Shown here: positions 1 to 7,834 of the stretch, in pieces | Numbering within the stretch: the first letter of the stretch is position 1 | Layout of the letters: each line of letters opens with the position of its first letter | Source: Haloarcula argentinensis DSM 12282 | GTDB taxonomy: Archaea > Halobacteriota > Halobacteria > Halobacteriales > Haloarculaceae | Assembly (NCBI GenBank): GCA_000336895.1 | Contig: AOLX01000015.1 | Coordinates: 245,186-309,185 of the forward strand | Reading direction: 5' to 3' | Length of the DNA stretch: 64,000 bases | Program-made: the position numbers and the translations under genes | The notes under the pieces: model-generated | Database searches by the model: none | The model's input: only the letters and a program-made list of their open reading frames with translations | What the model was told of the DNA's origin: nothing

Positions 1-6
1 CATCAG

Positions 7-25
7 AGATGTGTATAAGAGACAG
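7..25 (+). other. Nextera transposon mosaic-end adapter (artefact)
   Basis: Bases 7-25 are exactly the 19-base Tn5 mosaic end used in Nextera libraries (AGATGTGTATAAGAGACAG). Read through in frame they give the peptide start MCIRDR, a well-known false N-terminus of deposited proteins. Bases 1-6 are probably adapter or junk too. True genomic sequence should begin at about base 26. Confidence 0.95.
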
Positions 26-156
26 ACACGAGTCTGAAGTACCACACGCTCCTCGTGGCGGTGCTGCTAGACAACTACCGCTCCGGCCACGAGTTCGCCG
101 ACTTCCGCTTGGTCGTCGACGACGCGGACGAGATCGTGCCCCACCAAAGTTCGTAG
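26..156 (+). CDS. 5'-truncated gene fragment, unrecognised
   Basis: The frame whose codons begin at base 28 is open from the adapter to a TAG at 154-156. It reads as a plausible acidic haloarchaeal C-terminus: a hydrophobic helix (LLVAVLLDNY) followed by an acidic stretch (VVDDADEIVPH) and a short tail. The other forward frame across this stretch encodes an arginine-rich nonsense peptide. The gene is cut by the contig edge, so its start and identity cannot be seen. The coding character fades at about base 145, just where a reverse-strand fragment begins, so the natural C-terminus may also be lost. I do not recognise the family. Confidence 0.4.
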
Positions 157-245
157 GCATCGCGAGCGTCTTGGTCGAGTGCCTCAACGTTGATCCGCTC
201 CAACGCCGACAGGGCTTGGTGGGCGTTTTCTTCGTGGCTCGTACG
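147..245 (-). pseudogene. Possible remnant of a reverse-strand gene
   Basis: On the minus strand, after an in-frame TAG at 246-248, about 33 codons read like a real acidic helical haloarchaeal protein (HEENAHQALSALERI, then DARDAYELWW). No start codon follows the stop and the coding character ends near the forward fragment at about base 145. It looks like a decayed or truncated piece, possibly left by rearrangement. The family is unknown. It could also be chance coding-like sequence. Confidence 0.25.
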
Positions 246-288
246 CTAACCAACACAGGGTGAGAAAGTAGCCTTTGTGTTGGTTAGC
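245..288. repeat. Perfect 13-bp inverted repeat
   Basis: GCTAACCAACACA (245-257) and its exact reverse complement (276-288) flank an 18-base spacer. It could fold as a stem-loop terminator between the broken fragments and ribH, or be an operator or the end of a lost element. No poly-T follows and no transposase is present. Confidence 0.6.
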
Positions 289-407
289 TGTGACAATACG
301 GTTTCATTACTCAGCAGAAGAGGTGAAATGCCCGCTCAGTGAGCCTGCGAACGGAGTAACAACGACTGACAAATAGAGAAATATCACTTTCCCAAAATTG
401 AGATCCA

Positions 408-416
408 TAATATATT
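408..416 (+). promoter_or_regulatory. TATA box of ribH
   Basis: TAATATATT lies about 34 bases before the ATG at 446 in an AT-rich stretch. That predicts an mRNA start a few bases before the start codon. Confidence 0.5.
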
Positions 417-445
417 TGTGGAGAGGTGGTGACTTCTGATTCGCA

Positions 446-850
446 ATGGTATCACTTGGCCTCGTCATTGCTCAATTCTACGAGGATATTGCGGAGTCAA
501 TGGAAGAACAGGCGCTCAATAAGGCTTCACAACTGGATGCCGAGATCGCTCGGACAGTGTCTATTCGAGGGGTCTATGACAGCCCACTGGCCGCTGACCG
601 CCTTGCGCGCCGGAACGAGATTGATGCGGTTGCCGTGTTAGGGGCTGTAATATCCGGTGATACAGACCACGATCAGGTTGTCGCACATACCGCAGCTCGA
701 AAACTGAGTGACGTGAGCCTCCAGCGTGATACCCCCGTGGCATTCGGGATAATCGGACCAGGGATGAGTTCGGCGGAGGCATCCGAGCGAATCGAATATG
801 GCGTTGAAGCCATCCCGATTGCCGTTGAAACTGTCAAAGAACTACCGTAG
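446..850 (+). CDS. ribH: 6,7-dimethyl-8-ribityllumazine synthase
   Basis: This 134-aa protein is full length for the family. Lumazine synthase joins 5-amino-6-ribitylaminouracil to dihydroxybutanone phosphate, the penultimate step of riboflavin synthesis, in the cytoplasm. The ribityl-binding segment GVYDSPLAADRLARR (42-56) and the phosphate/catalytic loop GDTDHDQVV are present, with the expected catalytic His at residue 75. GIIGPGMS follows near residue 102. The usual FN after the first strand reads FYED here. The DNA is visibly AT-richer than the genes around it and sits beside broken fragments, which may mean horizontal transfer or a second, divergent copy. No other riboflavin gene is nearby. 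The ATG is supported by the TATA box at 408-416. Confidence 0.9.
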   Translation: MVSLGLVIAQFYEDIAESMEEQALNKASQLDAEIARTVSIRGVYDSPLAADRLARRNEIDAVAVLGAVISGDTDHDQVVAHTAARKLSDVSLQRDTPVAFGIIGPGMSSAEASERIEYGVEAIPIAVETVKELP

Positions 851-952
851 CGTAGTGTCGTTTGTATCTTCATCGTACTGCGGTCTTCTTTCCCTGCACT
901 GACAGATACAGCCGTTTCAGTTTCAGAGGGTTAGCTGAATAAAGAAACTGGA

Positions 953-969
953 TTACCAACTACTGGTAA
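953..969. repeat. 6-bp inverted repeat before folCP
   Basis: TTACCA (953-958) and TGGTAA (964-969) are separated by 5 bases, about 85 bases before the folCP start. This is a possible operator or weak hairpin. Nothing else is evident in the 851-1052 gap. Confidence 0.3.
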
Positions 970-1052
970 GGAAACGGGCGTTCGGGGCGTCTTCACGCCG
1001 GAGACACGCAACAGTCCGACAGGCTAAAGCGAACGGCTCCGATAGCCCGACC

Positions 1053-3497
1053 ATGGAGTTCCACGAGGCCGCGAACTTCCTCTTCGAGTTGCGCCGGTTC
1101 GCCCCGCGAGCCGGTACTGATGCCACGCAGGACCTGCTATCGTCGCTCGGTGACCCACATGAGGGGCTTCGCTGCGTCCAGATTGCGGGGTCCAACGGAA
1201 AGGGGTCCACCGCGCGGATGGTCGAACGAACGCTGCGGGAAGCCGGCCTCGATGTCGGACTGTACACGTCGCCGCATCTCGACGACGTGCGCGAGCGGAT
1301 CCGTCTCAACGGGCGGAAACTCTCCGAGGCCGCCCTCGTCGAGTTCGTCGAATCGGTCCGGACGTACGTGACCGAACAGGGCGCGGCCAACGACTCGCCC
1401 ACCTTCTTCGAGACGATGACCGCGATGGCACTGTGGGAGTTCGACCGTCAGGACGTCGATGTCGCGGTGCTGGAAGTCGGTATCGGCGGCCGATACGACG
1501 CCACGAGCGTGGTCGACCCGGTCGCCAGCGCTGTCACGTCCGTGACGCTCGAACACACCCACATCCTCGGCGACACTGTCGAGGAAATCGCCCACGACAA
1601 GGCCCACGTCGTCCCCGATGACGGGCCGTTGGTGACCGGGACGACTGGCGACGCACTCGCCGCCGTCCGCGAGGTCGCCAACGACGTTGTGACTGTCAGC
1701 GAGGGCGACGACGCCGACGTGACGGCCACGTACGGCGGTCGCGAGGGGCTGGAAGGGGCAGTCTCGGTCGACGGTCCCGACTGGCGCGTCGATACCCACC
1801 TCCCGCTGCTTGGCGCACACCAGGCACAGAACGCCGGCATCGCGGCCACGCTGTGTCGGCAGGTCGCGGACGTCTCACAGACAGCCCTCGAACGCGGTCT
1901 GCGAAACGCCCACTGGCCCGGTCGGTTCGAGGTGATGAACGAGTCGCCGCTGGTCGTCCTTGACGGGGCGCACAACCCCGGAAGCATCGAGCGCACCGCG
2001 GAGACGCTGTCGTCGTTCGACTACGACGACCTCCACGTTGTGATTGGTGCGATGGTTGACAAGGATCACGAACGTATCGTCGCGGCGCTGCCGGACCCAG
2101 ACCACGTCGTCGCTTGCCGGCCGAACGTCGACCGGGCGGAGTCCCACCACGTCGTCGCGACCGCGGTGGAGAACGCGACCGACGCGGCGGTCGAAACGCG
2201 CAGCGACGTTGCAGGGGCGCTCGATCTCGCCCTCGACGCCGCGGAGTCCGGTGATGCGGTCCTCGTGGTGGGGTCGCTGTACGCCGTACGAGAGGCCCGG
2301 GCCGACTGGTCGCGCTCGCTGGTCCCCAAACAGATCGACTCGCTGGCCGAGGCCCGCGAGGCCATCGAGAGCGCCCACGTCACCGCAGCCGGGACCCAGC
2401 GGATGCGGGGGAAGGGCGTCCACCGCGTCCTGCACACCCGCGTCCAGCCGCGACAGGCTCAGTATCTCAAGGAGGAACTGCTGTCGCTGGGCGGCGAATG
2501 TGCGATTTCCGGCTTGAGCAGTCAGGACGAGGAGTCACTCGATGTGGTCACGATGGCGACAATGGCCCAGTACAGGCGGCTCGCCGGGAAACTCGACGGC
2601 CAGCCCTACGGGCTCGCATCGTTCGCCGACGAACTGCGGTCGGCGCTATCTATCCAACAGCCCGAGTCGGACACGTCGACAGCGTACCCCTGGGACGATG
2701 GGACGGCCGTCATGGGTATCTGCAACATCACTCCGGACTCCTTCCACGACGGCGGTGAGTACAACGCCGTCGAGGACGCTGTCGCCCGCGCCGAGCGGAT
2801 GGTCGAGGCCGGCGCGGACATCCTGGATATCGGCGGGGAGTCGACACGGCCCGGTGCCGAACCCGTCCCGGTCGAGGAGGAGATCGACCGTGTGGTGCCG
2901 GTTATCGAGGCGCTTTCGGAGCTTGACGTCGCCATCTCCGTCGACACGCGGAAGGCCCCTGTCGCGCGAGCAGCGCTCGATGCCGGTGCAGATATCTTGA
3001 ACGACGTGTCTGGGCTCGAAGACCCGGAGATGCGCCTCGTCGCCGCCGAGTACGACGTGCCGGTGGTCGTGATGCACTCCATCGAGACGCCAGTCGACCC
3101 GGACAGCGATATCCACTACGACGACGTGGTGCAGGACTGCATCGACCAGTTGACCGAGCGCGTTCTGCTCGCGGAGAAGGCCGGGCTCGACCGCGACCAG
3201 ATTATCGTCGATCCAGGCATCGGCTTCGGGAAATCGCCCACAGAAGATTTCGAACTACTCGACCGCCTCCCGGAGTTCGAGGCACTCGGCTGCCCGATTC
3301 TGGTGGGCCACTCCCACAAGTCGCTGTTCGGGCTTGTCGGGCAGGAGGCGGGCGACTGTCTGGAGGCGACCATCGCCGGAACGACGCTAGCGGCCGAGCG
3401 GGGGGCTGACATCGTTCGTGTCCACGATGTCCCAGAGAACGTTGTCGCCGTTCGCGTCGCCGAGGCAGCCCGCGATCCACAGAAGTTCGAGGACTGA
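1053..3497 (+). CDS. folCP: Fused folylpolyglutamate synthase / dihydropteroate synthase (FolC-FolP)
   Basis: An 814-aa bifunctional folate enzyme. Residues 1 to about 420 form a Mur-ligase type FolC module with the P-loop GSNGKGS at 46-52 followed by TSPHLDDVRERI. FolC adds glutamate to dihydropteroate or folate. From about residue 550 the C-terminus is a dihydropteroate synthase TIM barrel: MGICNITPDSFHDGG, then DIGGESTRPGA (pterin and diphosphate binding), and a late GHSHKSLFG motif; it condenses the pterin diphosphate with p-aminobenzoate. Between them lies a stretch of about 120 residues that matches neither enzyme as I know them. FolC-FolP fusions are known in haloarchaea such as Haloferax. 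The ATG at 1053 starts the FolC fold directly. It stands as a single transcription unit. Confidence 0.95.
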   Translation: MEFHEAANFLFELRRFAPRAGTDATQDLLSSLGDPHEGLRCVQIAGSNGKGSTARMVERTLREAGLDVGLYTSPHLDDVRERIRLNGRKLSEAALVEFVESVRTYVTEQGAANDSPTFFETMTAMALWEFDRQDVDVAVLEVGIGGRYDATSVVDPVASAVTSVTLEHTHILGDTVEEIAHDKAHVVPDDGPLVTGTTGDALAAVREVANDVVTVSEGDDADVTATYGGREGLEGAVSVDGPDWRVDTHLPLLGAHQAQNAGIAATLCRQVADVSQTALERGLRNAHWPGRFEVMNESPLVVLDGAHNPGSIERTAETLSSFDYDDLHVVIGAMVDKDHERIVAALPDPDHVVACRPNVDRAESHHVVATAVENATDAAVETRSDVAGALDLALDAAESGDAVLVVGSLYAVREARADWSRSLVPKQIDSLAEAREAIESAHVTAAGTQRMRGKGVHRVLHTRVQPRQAQYLKEELLSLGGECAISGLSSQDEESLDVVTMATMAQYRRLAGKLDGQPYGLASFADELRSALSIQQPESDTSTAYPWDDGTAVMGICNITPDSFHDGGEYNAVEDAVARAERMVEAGADILDIGGESTRPGAEPVPVEEEIDRVVPVIEALSELDVAISVDTRKAPVARAALDAGADILNDVSGLEDPEMRLVAAEYDVPVVVMHSIETPVDPDSDIHYDDVVQDCIDQLTERVLLAEKAGLDRDQIIVDPGIGFGKSPTEDFELLDRLPEFEALGCPILVGHSHKSLFGLVGQEAGDCLEATIAGTTLAAERGADIVRVHDVPENVVAVRVAEAARDPQKFED

Positions 3498-3547
3498 TTC
3501 TGACTGCTAAACAGGCGGCCGGATAATCGCCAGACGTGACCGACAAC

Positions 3548-3590
3548 CCAAATATTTGGCCACCATTTTTATATTTCTCAATGGTGAGAA
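3548..3590. promoter_or_regulatory. Two palindromes upstream of the HemAT-type gene
   Basis: A perfect 12-base palindrome CCAAATATTTGG (3548-3559) is followed by TTCTCA-ATGG-TGAGAA (3575-3590). The second ends 11 bases before the TATA box, where archaeal regulators or BRE-flanking activators act. Confidence 0.45.
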
Positions 3591-3601
3591 TCAGGGGCGA
3601 A

Positions 3602-3608
3602 CATATAA
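3602..3608 (+). promoter_or_regulatory. TATA box of the HemAT-type gene
   Basis: CATATAA is centred 29 bases before the ATG at 3634, which fits a leaderless transcript. Confidence 0.6.
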
Positions 3609-3633
3609 CCCCTATGTCGGTTGACTCTTCTCC

Positions 3634-5127
3634 ATGGCATTCCAGAGCGAGAGTACGGGCTCTCGGAAACGTATCACTGAATCTGATAGGTCTGGCGTCG
3701 ACGGCGAGACACTGACCGATCGTATCGGACTGGACGCTGGGGAGATACGCTGGCGGAAGGATTTTACTGGATTTGACGAGTCTGACGCCGACAATCTCAC
3801 CGCGATGGCAGATGAGACGAACGCCCGGGCGGAATCTGTCGTCGACGACTTCTACGATCACCTCCAGTCGTTCGACGAGACTGTCGAGATTTTTGGGCGG
3901 TCCACCAAGTCAGTCGACCAGCTCAAAAACACACAGTCGCAGTACCTCCGGGACCTCGTCGCCGGGACCTACGACAAACAGTACTTCGAGAACCGGGCCC
4001 GTATCGGGAAGATTCACGATATGCTCGACCTCGGCCCGAAGATCTATCTCGGGGCCTACACCATCTATTTCGAACACTTCTTGCGGACCATCGTCGAAGA
4101 CCTGCAATCGGGCGACGCTGCCCGGGACGAGGCCCTCGAAGAAATGCAGTCGCGGGCGCTGTCAGTGTTCAAACTGCTCAACCTCGACCAGCAGGTCGCG
4201 ATGGACACTTACATCGACTCCTACAGCCAGCGTCTGGAATCGGCAATCGATGACCAGCAGACGCTGATGCAAGACGTCGAAAGCGGACTGCAGGAGCCTA
4301 TCGACGAACTGAGCACCTCCGCCGAGGAGGTCGCCCAGACGAACAAGCAGATTAACGCCGCCGCCGAGAGTCAGTCCGAGTCGATGGACGAAGTGGCGGG
4401 CGAGGTCGCGGATATGAGCGCGACAATCGAAGAGATTGCCTCGACCGCCGAGGAAGTCGCGAGTACCAGCACATCGGCCGAGCAGAAAGCTGAGCGCGGG
4501 AACGAAGCCGCACAGCAGGCCGCGGCCATGATGAACGATGTCGACGACGCCGTCGATACGGTGTCGGCTGACATCGCGGGCTTACAGGAGCAGGCCGACG
4601 AGATCGACGACATCGTCGAAGTAATAAACGACATCGCGGACCAGACCAACATGCTCGCGCTGAACGCCTCCATCGAGGCCGCACGCGCTGGCGAAGCGGG
4701 CGACGGGTTCGCCGTCGTCGCCGACGAAATCAAAACGCTCGCTGGGGACTCACAGGAACACGCGAACCAGATCGAAGACACCGTCACGGAGATTCAGGAC
4801 GAGACCGTCGACGCCGTCGAGAGCCTCGAAACTGTGACCGAGCAGGTGACAGAGGGCATCGATCAGGTCGAGACGGCAGCCGAACAACTCGAAGAGATTG
4901 TTTCGGCAGTCAACGAGGCATCACAGGGAATACGGGAAGTATCGGCCGCGACCGACGACCAAGCGGCGTCGACCGAGGAAGTCGCCAGCATGATCGACGA
5001 ACTGTCGAGCGGTATCGACGAGATGTCGGCACAGCTTGACGACCTCGCAGCGACGAACGAACGGCAGACGGAGAAGATTCAGGACGTGGCCGAAACCGCG
5101 CGTCGACTCGACACAGATACGGCGTAA
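3634..5127 (+). CDS. hemAT: Globin-coupled methyl-accepting transducer (HemAT-type aerotaxis sensor)
   Basis: A 497-aa soluble transducer. Residues about 30-190 are a globin-coupled sensor: the likely proximal heme His is H128 in [14 protein letters not shown], followed by the [12 protein letters not shown] helix. The rest is a long coiled-coil signalling domain with the hairpin tip around residues 333-370 ([20 protein letters not shown], then [13 protein letters not shown]), which contacts CheA/CheW. Gln/Glu-rich heptads give methylation sites. No membrane segment is visible, so it should sit in the cytoplasm and sense O2 or another heme ligand to bias archaellum rotation. Family members in Halobacterium act in aerophobic responses. 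No other chemotaxis gene is nearby. Its promoter carries palindromes and a strong hairpin follows its stop. Confidence 0.93.
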   Translation: MAFQSESTGSRKRITESDRSGVDGETLTDRIGLDAGEIRWRKDFTGFDESDADNLTAMADETNARAESVVDDFYDHLQSFDETVEIFGRSTKSVDQLKNTQSQYLRDLVAGTYDKQYFENRARIGKIHDMLDLGPKIYLGAYTIYFEHFLRTIVEDLQSGDAARDEALEEMQSRALSVFKLLNLDQQVAMDTYIDSYSQRLESAIDDQQTLMQDVESGLQEPIDELSTSAEEVAQTNKQINAAAESQSESMDEVAGEVADMSATIEEIASTAEEVASTSTSAEQKAERGNEAAQQAAAMMNDVDDAVDTVSADIAGLQEQADEIDDIVEVINDIADQTNMLALNASIEAARAGEAGDGFAVVADEIKTLAGDSQEHANQIEDTVTEIQDETVDAVESLETVTEQVTEGIDQVETAAEQLEEIVSAVNEASQGIREVSAATDDQAASTEEVASMIDELSSGIDEMSAQLDDLAATNERQTEKIQDVAETARRLDTDTA

Positions 5128-5165
5128 CTTCGATTATACGCCGGAAGTTCAATCGCTGGCCAGCC

Positions 5166-5204
5166 GTGTATGCGGGGACGAGCCCGGAGTGTCCCCGCTC
5201 ACAC
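5166..5204. terminator. Strong hairpin after the HemAT-type gene
   Basis: GCGGGGAC (5172-5179) pairs with GTCCCCGC (5191-5198) over an 11-base loop. GTGT/ACAC pairs extend the stem outside a 2-base internal loop. No T-tract follows, so it may stabilise or process the 3' end rather than terminate transcription. Confidence 0.45.
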
Positions 5205-5245
5205 ACCACCCAAAAACCTATTCCGGACAGTCGAGAGCACCGCGT

Positions 5246-5854
5246 ATGAACCGACGCGACATCGTCCGCGACGGCTACGACGATATCGCCGCGACCTACG
5301 CAGCCGAGCGTGACGGCGAGGGTCGCGAGCGCGGTCTGGTCGCGGGCCTCGCGGATCGGCTGCCTGCCGAGAGTCGGGTCCTCGATGCCGGTTGTGGCGC
5401 AGGGACGCCTGCGATGGACGTTCTCGCAACCGATCACACCGTCACGGGGCTGGATATCTCTCGCGAGCAGCTACAGATGGCAGGCGAGCGGCTCCCCGGA
5501 TCGCGGCTCTGTCAGGGAGATCTGGCAGCGCTGCCGTTCCCGGCAGACACGTTCGATGCGGTCGTCTCACTGCACGCGGTCATCCACGTCCCGCGAGCGG
5601 AACACGCCGCCGTCTTCGCCGAGTTCGAGCGCGTGCTCGAACCGGGCGGTCGATTACTGGCCGCGCTGGGCAACGAACAATGGGAAGGCAACAACGAGGA
5701 CTGGCTGGAAACCGAGACCGAGATGGCCTGGAGCTTTCACGGCCGCGAGCGCAATCGCGAGCTACTGACCGAGGCCGGCTTCTCAATCACCGATGTCGAG
5801 ACCGTCGACGACGAACTCGGTGGGGTGTTCGCGTTTTTCCGGGCGCGAGCGTAG
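5246..5854 (+). CDS. Class I SAM-dependent methyltransferase
   Basis: A 202-aa Rossmann methyltransferase of the UbiE/COQ5-like Methyltransf_11 type. Motif I is VLDAGCGAGTPAMDVL near residue 47, followed by VTGLDIS (acidic residue for the SAM ribose), GDLAALPFPADTFDAVVS and the post-motif LEPGGRLL. The substrate cannot be told from sequence; small molecules are typical for the group. I chose the ATG at 5246 because the reading frame upstream (to 5036) overlaps the HemAT-type gene and looks non-coding, and a weak TATA-like ACCTATTCC lies about 27 bases before it. It converges with the helicase gene 12 bases downstream. Confidence 0.82.
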   Translation: MNRRDIVRDGYDDIAATYAAERDGEGRERGLVAGLADRLPAESRVLDAGCGAGTPAMDVLATDHTVTGLDISREQLQMAGERLPGSRLCQGDLAALPFPADTFDAVVSLHAVIHVPRAEHAAVFAEFERVLEPGGRLLAALGNEQWEGNNEDWLETETEMAWSFHGRERNRELLTEAGFSITDVETVDDELGGVFAFFRARA

Positions 5855-5866
5855 CCCCTCGCCTGC

Positions 5867-7759
5867 TCACTCCGTCTTCGCCGGCGGCTCGACGGCCTCG
5901 GCTTCTGTCTCGGTCACACGGATGCCCTTCGAGGCGAGGTGGCGCATCTGCCGGCGGACGAAGTCTTCCTCCGTCGTCCCTCGCGTCGCGAGAATGACCA
6001 TCCGGGCGTCACCAGCTGGGCGCATCGTCCGCCCGGCCCGCTGTGCGCCCTGTCTACGAGACCCGCCCAGACCAGAAGCGACGAGCGCGAGTTCGGCGTC
6101 CGGCAGGTCGATCCCCTCGTCGCCGACGCGGGAGACGACCAGCGTGTTCAGTTCGCCACGGCGGAACTCGTCGAACAGCTTCTCCCGGCGGGCGTGTGGC
6201 GTCTCGCCGCTGATAAACGGCGCATCGATGGCCTCGCTGATGGCTTCACCCTGGTCGAGGTACTCGATGAACACCAGCGCCTTCGCGGCGGGGTTCTCGG
6301 CCAGCGCGTAGCGTATCTCGTCGATTTTCCCGGTGTTGCTGGCGGCGACCTGTCGTCGGTCGTGGCCCGACGTGGAACTGTACTCGGACTGTTCGGTTTC
6401 GTTCCCCCACGGCACGAGGCGGATTTCGACCTCCGGTTCGGCGACGTAGCCCTCGTCGAACAGTTTGCCCCAGTCCGTGCCGATTGGCGGGCCGATGAGC
6501 GTGAATATCTCCTCTTCGTCGTCGCTCTCTCTGGTCGGTGTGGCGGTCAGCCCCAACCGGTGTTTGGTCTGGAGGTCCGCGCTCCGGCGGTGAATCGGCG
6601 AGGGGACGTGGTGGACCTCGTCGAAGACGATGAGGCCCCACTTGCGCTGGTCGAACAGCTTCCGGTGCCGGTCCATCCCCGCGGTCCGGTAAGTGGCGAT
6701 GGTGACCGGCCGAATGCTCTTTTCACCGCCGTGGTACTCGCCGATATCGTCGTCAGTCAGCGAGGTGTGCCGGACCAGTTCGTCGTGCCACTGGGTCGCG
6801 AGTTCCCGCGAGGGGACGAGAATCAGCGTTTCGCCGCTGATAGCGGCCATCGCGCCCATCGCAGCGACGGTCTTGCCCGACCCGGGCGGGCCGACGAACA
6901 CGCCCGAGCCCTGCTCGGTGAACCGCTCGACCCAGTCCTGCTGGTAGTCCCGCAGGCGCAGGCGCAGATCCATCTCGATGGCGTCGCCCGTTTCGAGGTC
7001 GCGGTCGTCCCGGACCGGATAGCCTGCCTCGTACAGCGTGCGCTTGATTTCGGCGGTCGCGTCCTCGTTGACCCACGACTCGGAGTCCGAGATGGGGGCT
7101 CGGAGGTGGTCGTCGTCGAGTTTCGGCCGGGCGACGTTGCCCATCAGGTCGTCGCTGTCGGCTTCGAGCACGACGTACCCGTCCTCGTGGGTCTTGAGGC
7201 GGAACTTCCGGGCGCGTTCCCACTGGCTCGTCACCCACTCTTCGAGGTGGGGCGAGCGCTCGCCCAGCACGTCCCGCATCGTCGCTAGCAGGTCCTCCAG
7301 AGATTCGTGCGGTGCGGCCCAGATGTCCTCCTCGCGGAGTTCGTACACGTAGCCGCCCGAGCGGTTGGTGTCCTGCAGGCGGGCGAACTGCGAGAGCTGT
7401 GCCCGCGTGAACTGGTCGGGGTGTTCGACAACGACCTCCCTGCGGTCGGGAAACAGGACCACGCGCTCTCGGTCGGTTACCTCGGCGATGTCCGTCGGAT
7501 ACCATACAGACTCGACCTCGGACACGTCCTGACGCTCGATGTCGCCGTCGTCGGCGAGACGCTCCAGTTCTGCCCGCGCCTCGTCGGGTGTCAGGTCCGT
7601 CTTTCGGGAGAACTCCGTCGCCGTCAGGTGCGGACGACCGACGGCGTCGATAGCGTCGTAGACGGCGTCGAGTTCGAGTTCCGTGGCGGAGTCCGAGTCG
7701 TCGTCTCGGTCGGCTGGCTCCTCAGCTGTCACTACTGATTGGAGGGTGTCGACGCTCAA
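5867..7759 (-). CDS. XPB/Rad25-type superfamily 2 DNA helicase
   Basis: A 630-aa SF2 helicase of the archaeal XPB (RAD25) family, linked to nucleotide-excision repair and duplex opening. The first 90 residues look like a winged-helix region. The helicase core follows: RDYQQDW (Q-like motif, about 271), Walker A GPPGSGKT (290-297), the DEVH box (380-383), TAT (405-407) and motif VI QRAGRTMRP near 580. The start is uncertain: TTG at 7759 gives the full length, while GTG at 7732 begins at TAEEPADRD and is equally plausible. The gene is divergent from nhaC and shares with it the AT-rich stretch at 7800-7815. Confidence 0.88.
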   Translation of the reverse strand: MSVDTLQSVVTAEEPADRDDDSDSATELELDAVYDAIDAVGRPHLTATEFSRKTDLTPDEARAELERLADDGDIERQDVSEVESVWYPTDIAEVTDRERVVLFPDRREVVVEHPDQFTRAQLSQFARLQDTNRSGGYVYELREEDIWAAPHESLEDLLATMRDVLGERSPHLEEWVTSQWERARKFRLKTHEDGYVVLEADSDDLMGNVARPKLDDDHLRAPISDSESWVNEDATAEIKRTLYEAGYPVRDDRDLETGDAIEMDLRLRLRDYQQDWVERFTEQGSGVFVGPPGSGKTVAAMGAMAAISGETLILVPSRELATQWHDELVRHTSLTDDDIGEYHGGEKSIRPVTIATYRTAGMDRHRKLFDQRKWGLIVFDEVHHVPSPIHRRSADLQTKHRLGLTATPTRESDDEEEIFTLIGPPIGTDWGKLFDEGYVAEPEVEIRLVPWGNETEQSEYSSTSGHDRRQVAASNTGKIDEIRYALAENPAAKALVFIEYLDQGEAISEAIDAPFISGETPHARREKLFDEFRRGELNTLVVSRVGDEGIDLPDAELALVASGLGGSRRQGAQRAGRTMRPAGDARMVILATRGTTEEDFVRRQMRHLASKGIRVTETEAEAVEPPAKTE

Positions 7760-7805
7760 ACGGGTTTCGTCTGGACACTCACTGAGGCGGTTGCGAATAC
7801 ATACC

Positions 7806-7813
7806 TTAATATA
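7806..7813 (+). promoter_or_regulatory. TATA box of nhaC, possibly bidirectional
   Basis: TTAATATA is centred 26 bases before the ATG at 7835. The reverse complement (TATATTAA) is also TATA-like and could serve the divergent helicase gene with a short leader. Confidence 0.5.
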
Positions 7814-7834
7814 GCGCCACCTAGACCTGCCGGC

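Noticed and set aside
9..263. An 84-codon protein starting MCIRDR
   Set aside because: The start lies in the sequencing adapter and the frame is Arg-rich; the better forward frame is the one ending at 156.
245..288. The inverted repeat as an insertion-sequence end
   Set aside because: There is no transposase, no target duplication and no second copy in the window, so it is reported only as a repeat.
5939..7288. Long antisense open frame over the XPB helicase gene
   Set aside because: The minus strand shows all helicase motifs in order; the plus-strand peptide has none and is a shadow.
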